The notes beneath the pieces were generated by a model that saw nothing but the letters and a program-made list of their open reading frames with translations, searched no databases and had not been told where the DNA came from. The position numbers and the translations under genes are program-made. A DNA stretch of 64,000 nt from Pseudomonas sp. P8_241. GTDB lineage: Bacteria > Pseudomonadota > Gammaproteobacteria > Pseudomonadales > Pseudomonadaceae. The DNA lies in assembly GCF_034008315.1 (NCBI RefSeq), contig NZ_CP125377.1, positions 4,214,501-4,278,500 of the forward strand, read 5' to 3'. The number at the start of each line of letters is the position of its first letter. Positions within the stretch are counted from its first letter, which is position 1. Below, piece after piece: positions 9,288 through 17,448 of this stretch.

Positions 9288-9731
9288 GTTGATACTCCGG
9301 ATCTTTTGCGTGGCTGGACCGTCATGGGTCGTGCCACAAGGGTTGATAACCTGGTGGCGAGGTGCGAAGTGCATCTCGCTTTGGCAGGTCTATTTGGCCC
9401 CAGCGGTGTATCCGGGCTGTATCCGTGCAGGACTGGTTTTGTAAGGTTGTTTAAAGATTTCAGGCCTTGATACACAGTGATACGCGGAAGACGGTATTCC
9501 CGCAGGCGTTTGCTCAAACGTTTGTAGGGCATTTCCTGAAGGCTTCGACACCTTGCGTCGTTGCCTACAGTTACGCCAGAATCCGCCGGCTTGTGCGCCT
9601 GGGGGCCCGTCGGTAACTTGATTCGCGTCACTGCCCATCAGTGATCGGGTTTCGCAGCCGGGGTAATCTCTAGACTCACAACGTCTTCCGTCCGAGGACA
9701 GATCCTTCATCAGGTCTGTATCTCATGTCAT

Positions 9732-9806
9732 GGCGGCTGTGCGTGGGAGACCTTCGGGTCTGCCGGGTTCCTGGAGTCCTGGTCTGCGAACCCGCGTACA
9801 GCTGCC
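9732..9806 (+). ncRNA. Branched structured RNA leader ahead of the DUF6124 gene
   Basis: A 12-bp outer stem (9732-9743 GGCGGCTGTGCG with 9795-9806 CGTACAGCTGCC, two G-U pairs) closes two inner hairpins. The first is AGACC-TTCG-GGTCT at 9748-9761 with a UUCG tetraloop. The second is CGGGTTC/GAACCCG at 9764-9770 and 9788-9794. The helices abut almost without spacers, giving a three-way junction. It ends 57 bases before the GTG start of the DUF6124 gene. I recall similar sequences before other genes of this family in Pseudomonas, suggesting a cis-regulatory RNA or small RNA; I cannot assign an Rfam name. Upstream, 9288-9731 contains no gene; CACTG-CCCAT-CAGTG at 9636-9650 may be another stem. 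Confidence 0.6.
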
Positions 9807-9863
9807 ACCTTATTTTCGTTTCGCAGCGAAGGGTGGTAGCTCCATGCTCCAGGAGTTTTCACC

Positions 9864-10222
9864 GTGTTCAAGGTCACCCCCAACCCACCGGACGCCGATC
9901 CGATCTCCCCATACGAACCCGATTCAACCCGGCTCAACGACGCCGCCGAACGTGCCCTCGACTTTCACTTCCCCTCGACGGCCGATATCAAGGCCACACC
10001 GCGTACGCCCAGCACTCTGTTTGCCGTGGCACCCGAGATCGATACTGAAACCATGAGGGGTATCTGGTCGAGACCCTGGCTTCGGTCGATGTGATGGTGC
10101 ATCAGTTGGTGGATCATCTGGACGGCGGATCGCGCAATGCCCTGCTGGGGATTTCCAACAGCGTGATGCTGGCGGAGATCACGGCGAACCGGGTACTGGA
10201 CCAGATCGATCTCCGCCAATAA
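9864..10222 (+). pseudogene. DUF6124 family gene with a frameshift
   Basis: The gene starts at GTG 9864 (MFKVTPNPPDADPISPYEPD, STLFAVAPEIDTET). At 10050-10055 the frame breaks: the original frame stops at 10094, while the -1 frame reads EGYLVETLASVDVM, then a QLVDHLDGGSRNALLG stretch, and VLDQIDLRQ, stopping at 10222. Loss of one base in a C run (CCCATGAG to CCATGAG) restores one continuous DUF6124 protein of about 119 residues. Members are small, abundant Pseudomonas proteins of unknown function. The intact second half suggests recent inactivation or a sequence error. Confidence 0.72.
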
Positions 10223-10288
10223 TGCGCTTGCCTGTGGCGAGGGAGCTGCTCCCTCTCTACAAACGTCATCTTTTGCCAGGCTGAGGCT

Positions 10289-11305
10289 TTAGTTCGGATC
10301 CAGCAGCCCGCCACTCCAGTTGCGCGACACCCGGCTGCCGGTAAATTTCGCCACGCCCATGCCCTGTGAGATTAGCCGGTCGCGATAGCGCGTCACCAGG
10401 CGCCCCGCCTGTTCGGCGTGCAGCACCACTTCGGAAGAGGGATCACCCGGCCGCCCGAGAATCCGCGCAAAGCGCTGGCCTTCCTCGACGAAGTCACCCA
10501 ACTCCGTTTCGAAGATCAGCACGCCCGGTTGAGGCGCGAGGATGGTTTCCATGTGGCCCATGTCTACCGCCTCGACAGGCCAGTCTGCTGATACGCCGTT
10601 CTCATCAATGACGCCAAAACCGCACAGCCAGTTGTACACCCCTTCGGCATCCGATTCGGCAAAACGGTCACAGACGTCGCCCTGCCCGCGCAGCTCCAGC
10701 GTCGCGGCCATGCGACCGTCAGTGGCGCCTTCGCGCAACCACGGGGCAATGATGGTTTCTTCGAACGAACCATCGCCGCCGTCGTCCCAGATGATCGCCA
10801 CGTCCATCTTCATCGCCGCTGCCAGGTCACGGCCCCGGGGCCAAAAGCTGCGGTGCACGTACAGGTATGGCAGGGCTTCGTCATCGGTATGCAAGTCGAG
10901 CATCACGTCCGCCGTGGCCGCCAGTTGCACCAGACTTTTCTGCCATTGCTGGACGTTGGTTGAAGGGCGCTCCATCGCCGCCGACAAGTCGAATGCGCGG
11001 TTGAAGTTTTGCCCGGTGGCGTCATGGTAACGGCCAAGAATCCGCCCTTGGCGAAACTGCCCGATGCCCAGCGGGTTGGCCTGCGGCACAACGGTGATGC
11101 ACCCCTTGAGCCGCCCCTGAGACTCGGCGACCTGCAGGCGTTGCATCAGCAAATGCAGGACCAGCATCCCGGCAATTTCGTCGGCGTGCACCCCGGCCTG
11201 CAAGTGCACCGACGGCCCGCTGCCGTCGCCTTCGTAACGCCAGGCACCGACCCGCACTGCCTCCCCGTTGTTGTTGCGAACATTGAACGAAACATCCTGC
11301 GCCAT
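10289..11305 (-). CDS. M14-type succinylglutamate desuccinylase/aspartoacylase family deacylase
   Basis: The protein has 338 residues, starting behind GGGAGGACAAGCCA. Zinc ligands are visible as the HxxE pair in QAGVHADEIAG (near residue 40) and the histidine of DLHTDDE (near 150). The C-terminal beta domain contains APQPGVLIFETELGDFVEEG. Enzymes of this fold remove N-acyl groups from amino acids (succinylglutamate, acetylaspartate, N-acetyl-diaminobutyrate, as in DoeB/EutE). It is divergent from the TetR gene and shares its palindrome. Together with the amino-acid importer and aminotransferase upstream it suggests uptake and deacylation of an N-acylated amino acid. The exact substrate cannot be read from sequence. 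Confidence 0.82.
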   Translation of the reverse strand: MAQDVSFNVRNNNGEAVRVGAWRYEGDGSGPSVHLQAGVHADEIAGMLVLHLLMQRLQVAESQGRLKGCITVVPQANPLGIGQFRQGRILGRYHDATGQNFNRAFDLSAAMERPSTNVQQWQKSLVQLAATADVMLDLHTDDEALPYLYVHRSFWPRGRDLAAAMKMDVAIIWDDGGDGSFEETIIAPWLREGATDGRMAATLELRGQGDVCDRFAESDAEGVYNWLCGFGVIDENGVSADWPVEAVDMGHMETILAPQPGVLIFETELGDFVEEGQRFARILGRPGDPSSEVVLHAEQAGRLVTRYRDRLISQGMGVAKFTGSRVSRNWSGGLLDPN

Positions 11306-11364
11306 TGGCTTGTCCTCCCGTCATGTCTGTTTGAATCGCTGTATCGCCCTTGCCGAACTGGAGA

Positions 11365-11380
11365 TTGAACGCACGTTCAA
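11365..11380. promoter_or_regulatory. TetR-type operator, copy 1
   Basis: TTGAACG-CA-CGTTCAA is a perfect 7-bp inverted repeat lying midway between the divergent deacylase (start 11305) and tetR (start 11421). Thirteen of 16 bases recur at 17368-17383 ahead of the aminotransferase/ABC operon. Confidence 0.65.
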
Positions 11381-11420
11381 CTAAGCTCGCCAACGTGGAA
11401 TCGAATCCAGGAAAAACCGT

Positions 11421-12056
11421 GTGACTACCCATGCCCCCCCGAACCGCCGCACCGCCCCCGATGACCGCCGCGAAAGGCTGGTGGCCGCAACGCTGCGCTG
11501 CCTGGGGCGCGACGGTCACGCCGGCATTTCCGTGCGGCGCATCGCCACCGAGGCCGGGGTGTCGGTCGGTTTGCTCAACCATCATTTCGGCAGTATCGAA
11601 GCGCTGATTGCCGATACGTACCAGCGGCTCGCCAGCGAACTGACCAGCGCACTGCTCCAGGAAATCGCCCAGGCCGAAACACCTGCGCAGAAGATCGATG
11701 CGTTCCTCGTCGGCTCGTTTTCCCCCCGAGTCATGGACCCGCAACTGCTCGGCGTGTGGGTGGTGTTCTGGAGCCTGATCCGGCACTCCGAACACGTCAG
11801 CCAATCCCATGAAAAAACCTACCGCGCCTACATCGATCTGCTCAGTCAATTGCTCGATGAACTGGCCGCCAGCGAAGGCTTCGTGATCCACGACACCCGC
11901 CTGGCGGCCATCGGTCTATCGGCGATGCTCGACGGTCTCTGGCTCGAGTGGTGCCTCAACCCCGAGACCTTCAGCGCCGCCAACGGCCTCCACATCTGCC
12001 GATGCTGGATAAAGGGGCTGCGACACGGAGCATTCAGCGCCGACGACGTCTTGTGA
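11421..12056 (+). CDS. TetR family transcriptional regulator (BetI-like)
   Basis: The protein has 211 residues from GTG 11421. The N-terminal helix-turn-helix is clear: RRERLVAATLRCLGRDGHAG, ISVRRIATEAGVSVGLLNHH, FGSIEALIADTYQ. The C-terminal part (VWVVFWSLIRHSEHVSQSHE, LSAMLDGLWLEWCL) resembles BetI-type ligand domains. It is divergent from the deacylase and probably autoregulated through the palindrome at 11365. The matching palindrome at 17368 makes it the likely repressor of the aminotransferase/ABC operon too. Its last 141 bases overlap, tail to tail, the 3' end of the EamA gene on the other strand. Confidence 0.88.
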   Translation: MTTHAPPNRRTAPDDRRERLVAATLRCLGRDGHAGISVRRIATEAGVSVGLLNHHFGSIEALIADTYQRLASELTSALLQEIAQAETPAQKIDAFLVGSFSPRVMDPQLLGVWVVFWSLIRHSEHVSQSHEKTYRAYIDLLSQLLDELAASEGFVIHDTRLAAIGLSAMLDGLWLEWCLNPETFSAANGLHICRCWIKGLRHGAFSADDVL

Positions 12057-12920
12057 GGCGTGCCGGCCGAAGATCATCGCCAGCGTGCCGCTGACCGCGA
12101 TCAACCCGGCGCCGATCATCAGCGACATGTCCATCAGCGTGCCCCAGATCAGGCTCGACAGCGCAAACGCCCAGATCAGCCCGGTGTATTCAAAAGGTGC
12201 AAGCAAGGTCGCGGTGGCCCGGCGAAAACTGGCGAACAGCAAGAACTGGCCGATACCGCCCACCAGACCTGCGCTGAGCATGCCCAGCCACGCCGGGGTC
12301 GGTGATGGCGTGTAGGTCAACGGCAAGGCGACCACCATGCAAATCACGAACACCACGTTGGTGATGAGCATCTGTTCCAGCACCGAGGTCTGGTCATCCA
12401 CCTGCCGCAACTGGATATAGGTGAACGCCCAGCACATCGCCGCCAGCAGCGTCAGGACGATGGGCAACGGGTCGATCATGTTGTCGGGACGACAGGCAAT
12501 GACCACGCCGACAAAACCGATGATCAGGCTGAACCACTGCCAGCCGCTGGCGCGTTCCTTGAGAATCACCGCTGCCAGCACCGTGACCATGATCGGTGCG
12601 GAAAAGTACAAGGTGGTCATCTCGGCCAGGGTCAGGTCCCGTGCCGCCGTGTAGTACAGCACCCACGCGACAATCGACAGCAGCCCACGCACCACCAGCA
12701 AACGCCGACTCGGCGAGTGCCAGGCCCGCTGGACCAGGCGCAGGCGCCCCACCAGCAGCACCGCCGCGACCACCACCAGACTGCGCCAGAACAGAATGGT
12801 CACCACCGAGTAATCGGCCACCAGCCACTTGATCACCGCATCCTGCAATGCCAGGAACGCATAGCCCAGGGTGCACAGGCCAATGCCTTGCAGCGAACGG
12901 TCAACCACTGGCGAACTCAT
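11916..12920 (-). CDS. EamA/DMT family transporter
   Basis: The protein has 334 residues from ATG 12920, which shares one base with the upstream permease stop (TGATG). About ten hydrophobic segments form two EamA repeats. Typical pieces are LGYAFLALQDAVIKWLV, LVVRGLLSIVAWVLYYTAAR and LLAPFEYTGLIWAFALSSLI. The polar C-terminal tail of about 45 residues overlaps the convergent tetR gene. As the last gene of the amino-acid importer operon it is likely an efflux or overflow carrier for the substrate or a product. Direction and substrate are inference. Confidence 0.85.
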   Translation of the reverse strand: MSSPVVDRSLQGIGLCTLGYAFLALQDAVIKWLVADYSVVTILFWRSLVVVAAVLLVGRLRLVQRAWHSPSRRLLVVRGLLSIVAWVLYYTAARDLTLAEMTTLYFSAPIMVTVLAAVILKERASGWQWFSLIIGFVGVVIACRPDNMIDPLPIVLTLLAAMCWAFTYIQLRQVDDQTSVLEQMLITNVVFVICMVVALPLTYTPSPTPAWLGMLSAGLVGGIGQFLLFASFRRATATLLAPFEYTGLIWAFALSSLIWGTLMDMSLMIGAGLIAVSGTLAMIFGRHASQDVVGAECSVSQPLYPASADVEAVGGAEGLGVEAPLEPETVEHRR

Positions 12921-13618
12921 CAGGTGGACCTGCGCACGGGCGTCCCGCGCCGTTCGGCAAAGGCAAACAGCGCCTCGATCAGGAATGTCAGGCAAACGTA
13001 CACGCCGGCCACCAACAGTAGCGGTTCATAGACTTGCAGGGTCTGGGCACGAACCACGTTGGCGGCGCCGAGCAAGTCGATCACCGCGATGGTCGAGGCC
13101 AGTGCGGTGGACTTGAGCAGCATCACGGTTTCCCCGGCCAGGGTCGGCAACAACAGGCGCATCGCCCGGGGCAAACGCACCCGCAGCAAGGATTGGCGCG
13201 CGGTCATGCCAAAGGCCGAGGCCGCTTCCATTTCACCTTTGGGCACCGCCAGCAGGCCGCCGCGAATCACTTCGCCGACATAGGCACCCACCGACACCAC
13301 CAGGGCAAACACGATGTACCAGTAACCGTCCCGCAGGTACGGCCACAGAAAGCTGCCGCGAATCAGCGGGAACTGGGCGAACAGACTGCCCAGCCCGTAG
13401 TAGAAAATATAGATCTGGATCAGCAACGGCGTGCCGCGCGTCACACTGGTGTAGAACAGGCTGACCTTGGCGATGACTTTGTTTTTCGAGATCCGCGCCA
13501 GCGCCACCAGCACCGCCAGGGCAAATCCGAACACACTGGAAATCAACAGAATGGCGATGGTGGTTTGCAACCCTCGGCCCAATAACGCCCCGTATTCAAC
13601 TATCCACGCTGGAATCAT
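12920..13618 (-). CDS. Polar amino-acid ABC transporter permease (HisM/GlnP type)
   Basis: The protein has 232 residues and about five membrane segments. The N-terminal LGRGLQTTIAILLISSVFGF and the conserved loop LLAVPKGEMEAASAFGMTAR (the EAA motif contacting the ATPase) are typical of the His/Glu/Gln/Arg-opine class. It is the second of two adjacent permeases, which normally form a heterodimer. It is coupled to the EamA gene by a one-base overlap. Confidence 0.92.
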   Translation of the reverse strand: MIPAWIVEYGALLGRGLQTTIAILLISSVFGFALAVLVALARISKNKVIAKVSLFYTSVTRGTPLLIQIYIFYYGLGSLFAQFPLIRGSFLWPYLRDGYWYIVFALVVSVGAYVGEVIRGGLLAVPKGEMEAASAFGMTARQSLLRVRLPRAMRLLLPTLAGETVMLLKSTALASTIAVIDLLGAANVVRAQTLQVYEPLLLVAGVYVCLTFLIEALFAFAERRGTPVRRST

Positions 13619-13636
13619 TTCATTCTCTCTGCCGGT

Positions 13637-14350
13637 TCAGTCAACAAGAGGCATCCAGCGACGAATACGTCGCTCAAGCCGTCCCGACAGATAGTTCGAC
13701 ACCAGCGTCACCGCGTAATACAAAGCCGCGGCCGTGAGGTAGAACAACAGGTAATGACGCGTCGAGCCCGCGGCCTGCTTGGCCGTGTACAACAACTCGT
13801 TGGTGCCGACCACGCTGATCAGCGCGCTGTCCTTGATCAGGTTGATCCACAGGTTGGCCATCCCGGCCATCGCATACGGCGCCATGATTGGCAGCGTGAC
13901 GCGGCGGAACAGGCCGAAACCGCTCAGGCCGAACGCCTTGGCCGCTTCGATCTGGCCGAAGGGAATCGCCTGGATCGCCGCACGAAAAATCTCCGAAGCG
14001 TAGGCGCCTTGCACCAGCCCCAGCACCACGATCGCCGCCAACGGACCGCTGACGTTGACCACGCCGTAACCGAGATGAGTCATCAACGAATTGAGGAGCA
14101 TGGAGCCCACGTAGTACAGCAACAGGATCAGCAACAACTCCGGTACCGCCCGGAACAACGTGGTGTAACCGCGCATCAAGGCCGCAATCGGTTTCGGCGC
14201 GCCAAGTTTGAGGCAAGCCACCACCAACCCGATGGCCAGACCGAGCACAAAGGCCCCGGCGGAAATCTGCAGGGTCATCCAGAGCCCCTTCAACAGCGCA
14301 CCGCCCCACCCTTGCTCGGTGAAATTGATCAGATCGAACATTGCTGGCAT
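13637..14350 (-). CDS. Polar amino-acid ABC transporter permease (HisQ type)
   Basis: The protein has 237 residues. I chose ATG 14350 (MPAMFDLINF), which follows a G5 ribosome site; an in-frame ATG at 14380 lacks one. It shows LLKGLWMTLQISAGAFVLGL near the N-terminus and the EAA loop AIQAIPFGQIEAAKAFGLSG. The pair with the permease at 12920 should build the membrane channel for the binding protein at 14479. Confidence 0.9.
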   Translation of the reverse strand: MPAMFDLINFTEQGWGGALLKGLWMTLQISAGAFVLGLAIGLVVACLKLGAPKPIAALMRGYTTLFRAVPELLLILLLYYVGSMLLNSLMTHLGYGVVNVSGPLAAIVVLGLVQGAYASEIFRAAIQAIPFGQIEAAKAFGLSGFGLFRRVTLPIMAPYAMAGMANLWINLIKDSALISVVGTNELLYTAKQAAGSTRHYLLFYLTAAALYYAVTLVSNYLSGRLERRIRRWMPLVD

Positions 14351-14391
14351 TTCAACCCCCAGTAACGACCATAAAGACACTGCCCAACCCT

Positions 14392-14464
14392 TGTAGGAGC
14401 TGGCTTGCCAGCGAAGCTTTTGACGGCCTCAAGGGCCCCTTCGCCGGCAAGACGGCTCCTACAG
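14392..14464. repeat. REP/BIME pair
   Basis: TGTAGGAGCTGGCTTGCCAG at the left and CGGCAAGACGGCTCCTACAG at the right form an inverted REP pair of 73 bases. It sits within the operon, between the binding-protein and permease genes, where such hairpins can attenuate transcription or protect 3' mRNA ends. Confidence 0.8.
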
Positions 14465-14478
14465 AATCTGTGTGCTGG

Positions 14479-15261
14479 TCAGAACGCAGGCTTCACGCTG
14501 GTACCGAAGTAGCTCTGCGACAGCTCGTCATAGTCTTTGCTCGCCAGCAGTTCCTGGATCGCCTTGTCGAGCTTGGCCTTGAGCTCGGCATCGTCCTTGC
14601 GCATACCGGCGCCGACGCCTTTGCCGAAGATCGGGTCGTAGGGCACCGAGCTGAGGTAAGCCAGGTCCTTGGCGTCCGGGGTTTTGACGAACGCGGCCAT
14701 GGCCGTGCCATCCGCCATCATCAGGTCGATGCGCCCGGCGATCAGGTCGGCGTTGGCCGAATCCTGGGTATCGTAGTATTTAACGTCGGCGATTTTTTCG
14801 TAGTAGGTCTTGAGGTAACTGGCGCTCACGGTAGAGTTCTGCACGCCAATGATCTTGCCCTTGAGGTCATCCGGGTATTTCTTGACTGAAGCGTCCTTCG
14901 GCCCGACAACGGCTATCACCGAGTCGTAATACGCCTTGCTGAAGGCGATCTGTTTTTCGCGCTCTTCAGTCACCGACATCGAAGAGAAAATCACGTCGAT
15001 CTTCTTCGCCAGCAGCGACGGAATGATCCCGTCCCACGCCACTTCCCTGATCTCGCACTCGGCTTTCATTTCGCTGCACAGCTTGTGAATCAGATCGACT
15101 TCAAAACCTTTCCATTCGCCATTGGCCTGCTTTTCGGTGTACGGCGGATAGGGTTCCGCGGCCACTGCGAACCTGATCGGCTGCGCCTGTGCCGCGCTCA
15201 TCCCGGCCAGCATGATGCAGGCCGCACCGCTCAACCAGTTTGCAAAACGTCGATTTCCCAT
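14479..15261 (-). CDS. Amino-acid ABC transporter substrate-binding protein (family 3)
   Basis: The protein has 260 residues with a signal peptide ending MSAAQAQ. The family-3 signature is plain: AEPYPPYTEKQANGEWKGFE, VDLIHKLC, ECEIREVAWDGIIPSLLAKK, and IDVIFSSMSVTEEREKQIAF. The glycine/serine loop and DLMMADGTAMAAF form the ligand site. It belongs with the two permeases downstream and the ATPase domain of the fused protein upstream. Ligand class: polar amino acid, opine or a modified amino acid. Confidence 0.92.
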   Translation of the reverse strand: MGNRRFANWLSGAACIMLAGMSAAQAQPIRFAVAAEPYPPYTEKQANGEWKGFEVDLIHKLCSEMKAECEIREVAWDGIIPSLLAKKIDVIFSSMSVTEEREKQIAFSKAYYDSVIAVVGPKDASVKKYPDDLKGKIIGVQNSTVSASYLKTYYEKIADVKYYDTQDSANADLIAGRIDLMMADGTAMAAFVKTPDAKDLAYLSSVPYDPIFGKGVGAGMRKDDAELKAKLDKAIQELLASKDYDELSQSYFGTSVKPAF

Positions 15262-15288
15262 GTTGTTTTCCCGTCTTTTTATGATGAG

Positions 15289-17292
15289 TTAGCGAGTCTG
15301 ATGAGCGTTGACGAATTGTCGGCAACGCTCGCTGCGTGGGTGTACGAACACGTCGTCCGGCGAACCGGTTTCCTCGATCAGCCCTTGATGCAGGAAGGCG
15401 ACTTTGGAAGAGACATCGCGTGCAAAAGCCATTTCATGAGTCACCAGGATCATGGTCCGGCCTTCTTCGGCGAGGGAGCGGATCACCCGCAGCACTTCAC
15501 CGACCAGTTCCGGGTCGAGTGCCGAGGTGGGTTCATCGAACAGCATGACCTTGGGCCGCATGGCCAAAGCCCGGGCAATGGCCACCCGTTGTTGCTGTCC
15601 CCCGGAGAGAAACGCCGGGTACTCGTTGCGCTTGGCCGCAAGACCCACGCGTTCGAGCAGGGCTTCGGCCCGTTCAGTGGCCTCCGCACGGCTTTCACGC
15701 AGGACCTGGGTCGGCGCTTCGATGAGGTTTTCCAGCACCGTGCGATGGGGCCAGAGGTTGAAGTTCTGGAACACCATGCCCAGGCTGGAACGGATGCGCA
15801 CCAGTTGTTTGGCGTCTGATACCAGCGGTGCGCCGGGACGATTCTGGTTCAGGTGAATGCTTTCGCCATCGACCAGGATGCGTCCCTGGTCCGGCACCTC
15901 AAGCATGTTGATGCAGCGCAGCAAGGTGCTTTTACCCGAGCCGCTGGCGCCGATCAGGGAGATCACCTCCCCCTCGCAAGCGGTCAGGGAAACGCCTTTG
16001 AGCACCTCGATATTGCCGAAGCGTTTGTGCAGGCGATCGACTTCGATCATGGTTTTGGCCGCGGTCGGTTCGACGGTCGTGGTGCACGTTACGGTACGGG
16101 TCACCGGCCGTGGCGCTTCTGCGTTCAACACCAGCACAAAGTCGCGAATGCGCTGGCAGGCCTGGGCCAGCCGTTCTTCTCCAAGGGTGAACGACAACCG
16201 TACAAAACCTTGGGCCGGTTCGCCGAATGCCGCTGCATCCAGCACCGACACACCGGCTTCGCGCAGCAGACGCCAGGCGAATTCCAGCGACGTCAGTCCA
16301 GTGCCGCGCACGTCGACCAGGACGAACATGCCGGCATCGGGATTGAGCACGCCAATGCCCGGGCAATCCGCCAGTCCTGACACCACCAGATCGCGACGGC
16401 GGCGGTAGATCTCACGCATGCCATGGGTCACTTCGTCGTGGGACTGCACGGCCTTGAGCGCCGCCTCCATGACAAACCCCGGCAGGCCGTAAAGCATGCT
16501 CAACACCAGGGTTTCGACGTGATTGACCAACGCTTCATCGGCCACGATCCAGCCGATCCGCCAACCGGTCATCGCATGGGATTTGGACAGGCTGCCGATC
16601 ACCACGCAGCGCTCGGCCATGCCGGGCAACGCTGCGAGACTCAAATGAGTGCGCTCATAGGCAAGGCTCTCGTAGACCTCGTCCACCACCACCCACAGGT
16701 CATGGGCGATGGCGAGGTCGGCGATGGCTTGCAACTCCTCGCGGTTGAGCACTACGCCCGTAGGGTTGTTCGGGTTGGAGAAGAAAATCGCCCGGGTTCG
16801 CGGGGTAATCGCCTTCGCCAGCACCGCGGCATCGAGGCGGAAACCGGCGTCCGCGGCACAGGGCACGCGCACCAGCGTGGCACCGGACGCCTTGAGCGTG
16901 GCTTCGTAGGTGACGTACATCGGGTCGAGCGCTATTACCTCGTCGCCCGCGCTGAGCAGGCACATCGAGGCGGCGAACAGCGCATTTTGCGCCCCTGCCG
17001 CGACAATCACGTTGGCCGCTTGCAGTTCACGGTCGATCACATCGCTGTAGCGGGCGGCGATGGCCTCACGCAGGGCCTGGCGACCGGCGATTTCGGTGTA
17101 GTGGGTGTCACCTTCGCGCAGCGCATGGATCGCGGCATCGGTGATGAAATCGGGGGTGGGGAAATCCGGGTCGCCGACACTGAGGATGATCACATCCTCG
17201 CCATTGCGCTGGGCGGCATTGGCCGCGTAGTGGATATCCCAGGCGGCAACGCCTTGGCCACTGATCCGCTCAACAAAGGGTGAAAACCGCAT
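15289..17292 (-). CDS. Fusion: class I/II PLP aminotransferase + amino-acid ABC transporter ATPase
   Basis: One frame of 667 residues with no internal stop. Residues 1-392 are a class I/II aminotransferase: FSNPNNPTG at 171-179, VDEVY at 203-207, and the PLP lysine K237 in [12 protein letters not shown]. After a linker rich in T/P (393-413), residues 415-667 are a complete importer ATPase: Walker [10 protein letters not shown] at 448-456, [19 protein letters not shown], Walker [15 protein letters not shown]. The internal ATG at codon 415 (base 16050) has no ribosome site, arguing for one polypeptide. It is first in the operon with the binding protein 27 bases downstream. The likely biology is import of an amino acid coupled to its transamination, though a tandem gene pair fused by loss of a stop would look the same. 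Confidence 0.85.
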   Translation of the reverse strand: MRFSPFVERISGQGVAAWDIHYAANAAQRNGEDVIILSVGDPDFPTPDFITDAAIHALREGDTHYTEIAGRQALREAIAARYSDVIDRELQAANVIVAAGAQNALFAASMCLLSAGDEVIALDPMYVTYEATLKASGATLVRVPCAADAGFRLDAAVLAKAITPRTRAIFFSNPNNPTGVVLNREELQAIADLAIAHDLWVVVDEVYESLAYERTHLSLAALPGMAERCVVIGSLSKSHAMTGWRIGWIVADEALVNHVETLVLSMLYGLPGFVMEAALKAVQSHDEVTHGMREIYRRRRDLVVSGLADCPGIGVLNPDAGMFVLVDVRGTGLTSLEFAWRLLREAGVSVLDAAAFGEPAQGFVRLSFTLGEERLAQACQRIRDFVLVLNAEAPRPVTRTVTCTTTVEPTAAKTMIEVDRLHKRFGNIEVLKGVSLTACEGEVISLIGASGSGKSTLLRCINMLEVPDQGRILVDGESIHLNQNRPGAPLVSDAKQLVRIRSSLGMVFQNFNLWPHRTVLENLIEAPTQVLRESRAEATERAEALLERVGLAAKRNEYPAFLSGGQQQRVAIARALAMRPKVMLFDEPTSALDPELVGEVLRVIRSLAEEGRTMILVTHEMAFARDVSSKVAFLHQGLIEETGSPDDVFVHPRSERCRQFVNAHQTR

Positions 17293-17367
17293 GCCAGTGC
17301 CTCGTTCGAATTGAAGAAACGCAAGCCCGCAACCAGCCGGGGAAAGGTGAACCCAACATAGTCCAGA

Positions 17368-17383
17368 CTGAACACTCGTTCAA
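17368..17383. promoter_or_regulatory. TetR-type operator, copy 2
   Basis: CTGAACACTCGTTCAA matches the perfect palindrome at 11365-11380 in 13 of 16 positions, keeping both GAAC/GTTC cores at the same spacing. It lies 76 bases upstream of the fused aminotransferase/ATPase start, so one regulator probably controls both promoters. Confidence 0.55.
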
Positions 17384-17448
17384 CAGAAAACTGACAAGGC
17401 TTCGCGTTCAGCGCAAACAGGTCGTTTTCACGACAGTCGCGCCGTTTT

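Noticed and set aside
9390..10056. Overlapping frames on both strands around the structured RNA
   Set aside because: They cover the RNA stems and have no ribosome sites; only the GTG-9864 frame gives DUF6124 similarity.
16020..16050. Separate start of the ABC ATPase at the internal ATG
   Set aside because: No ribosome site precedes 16050 and the frame is continuous from the aminotransferase; kept as one fusion gene.
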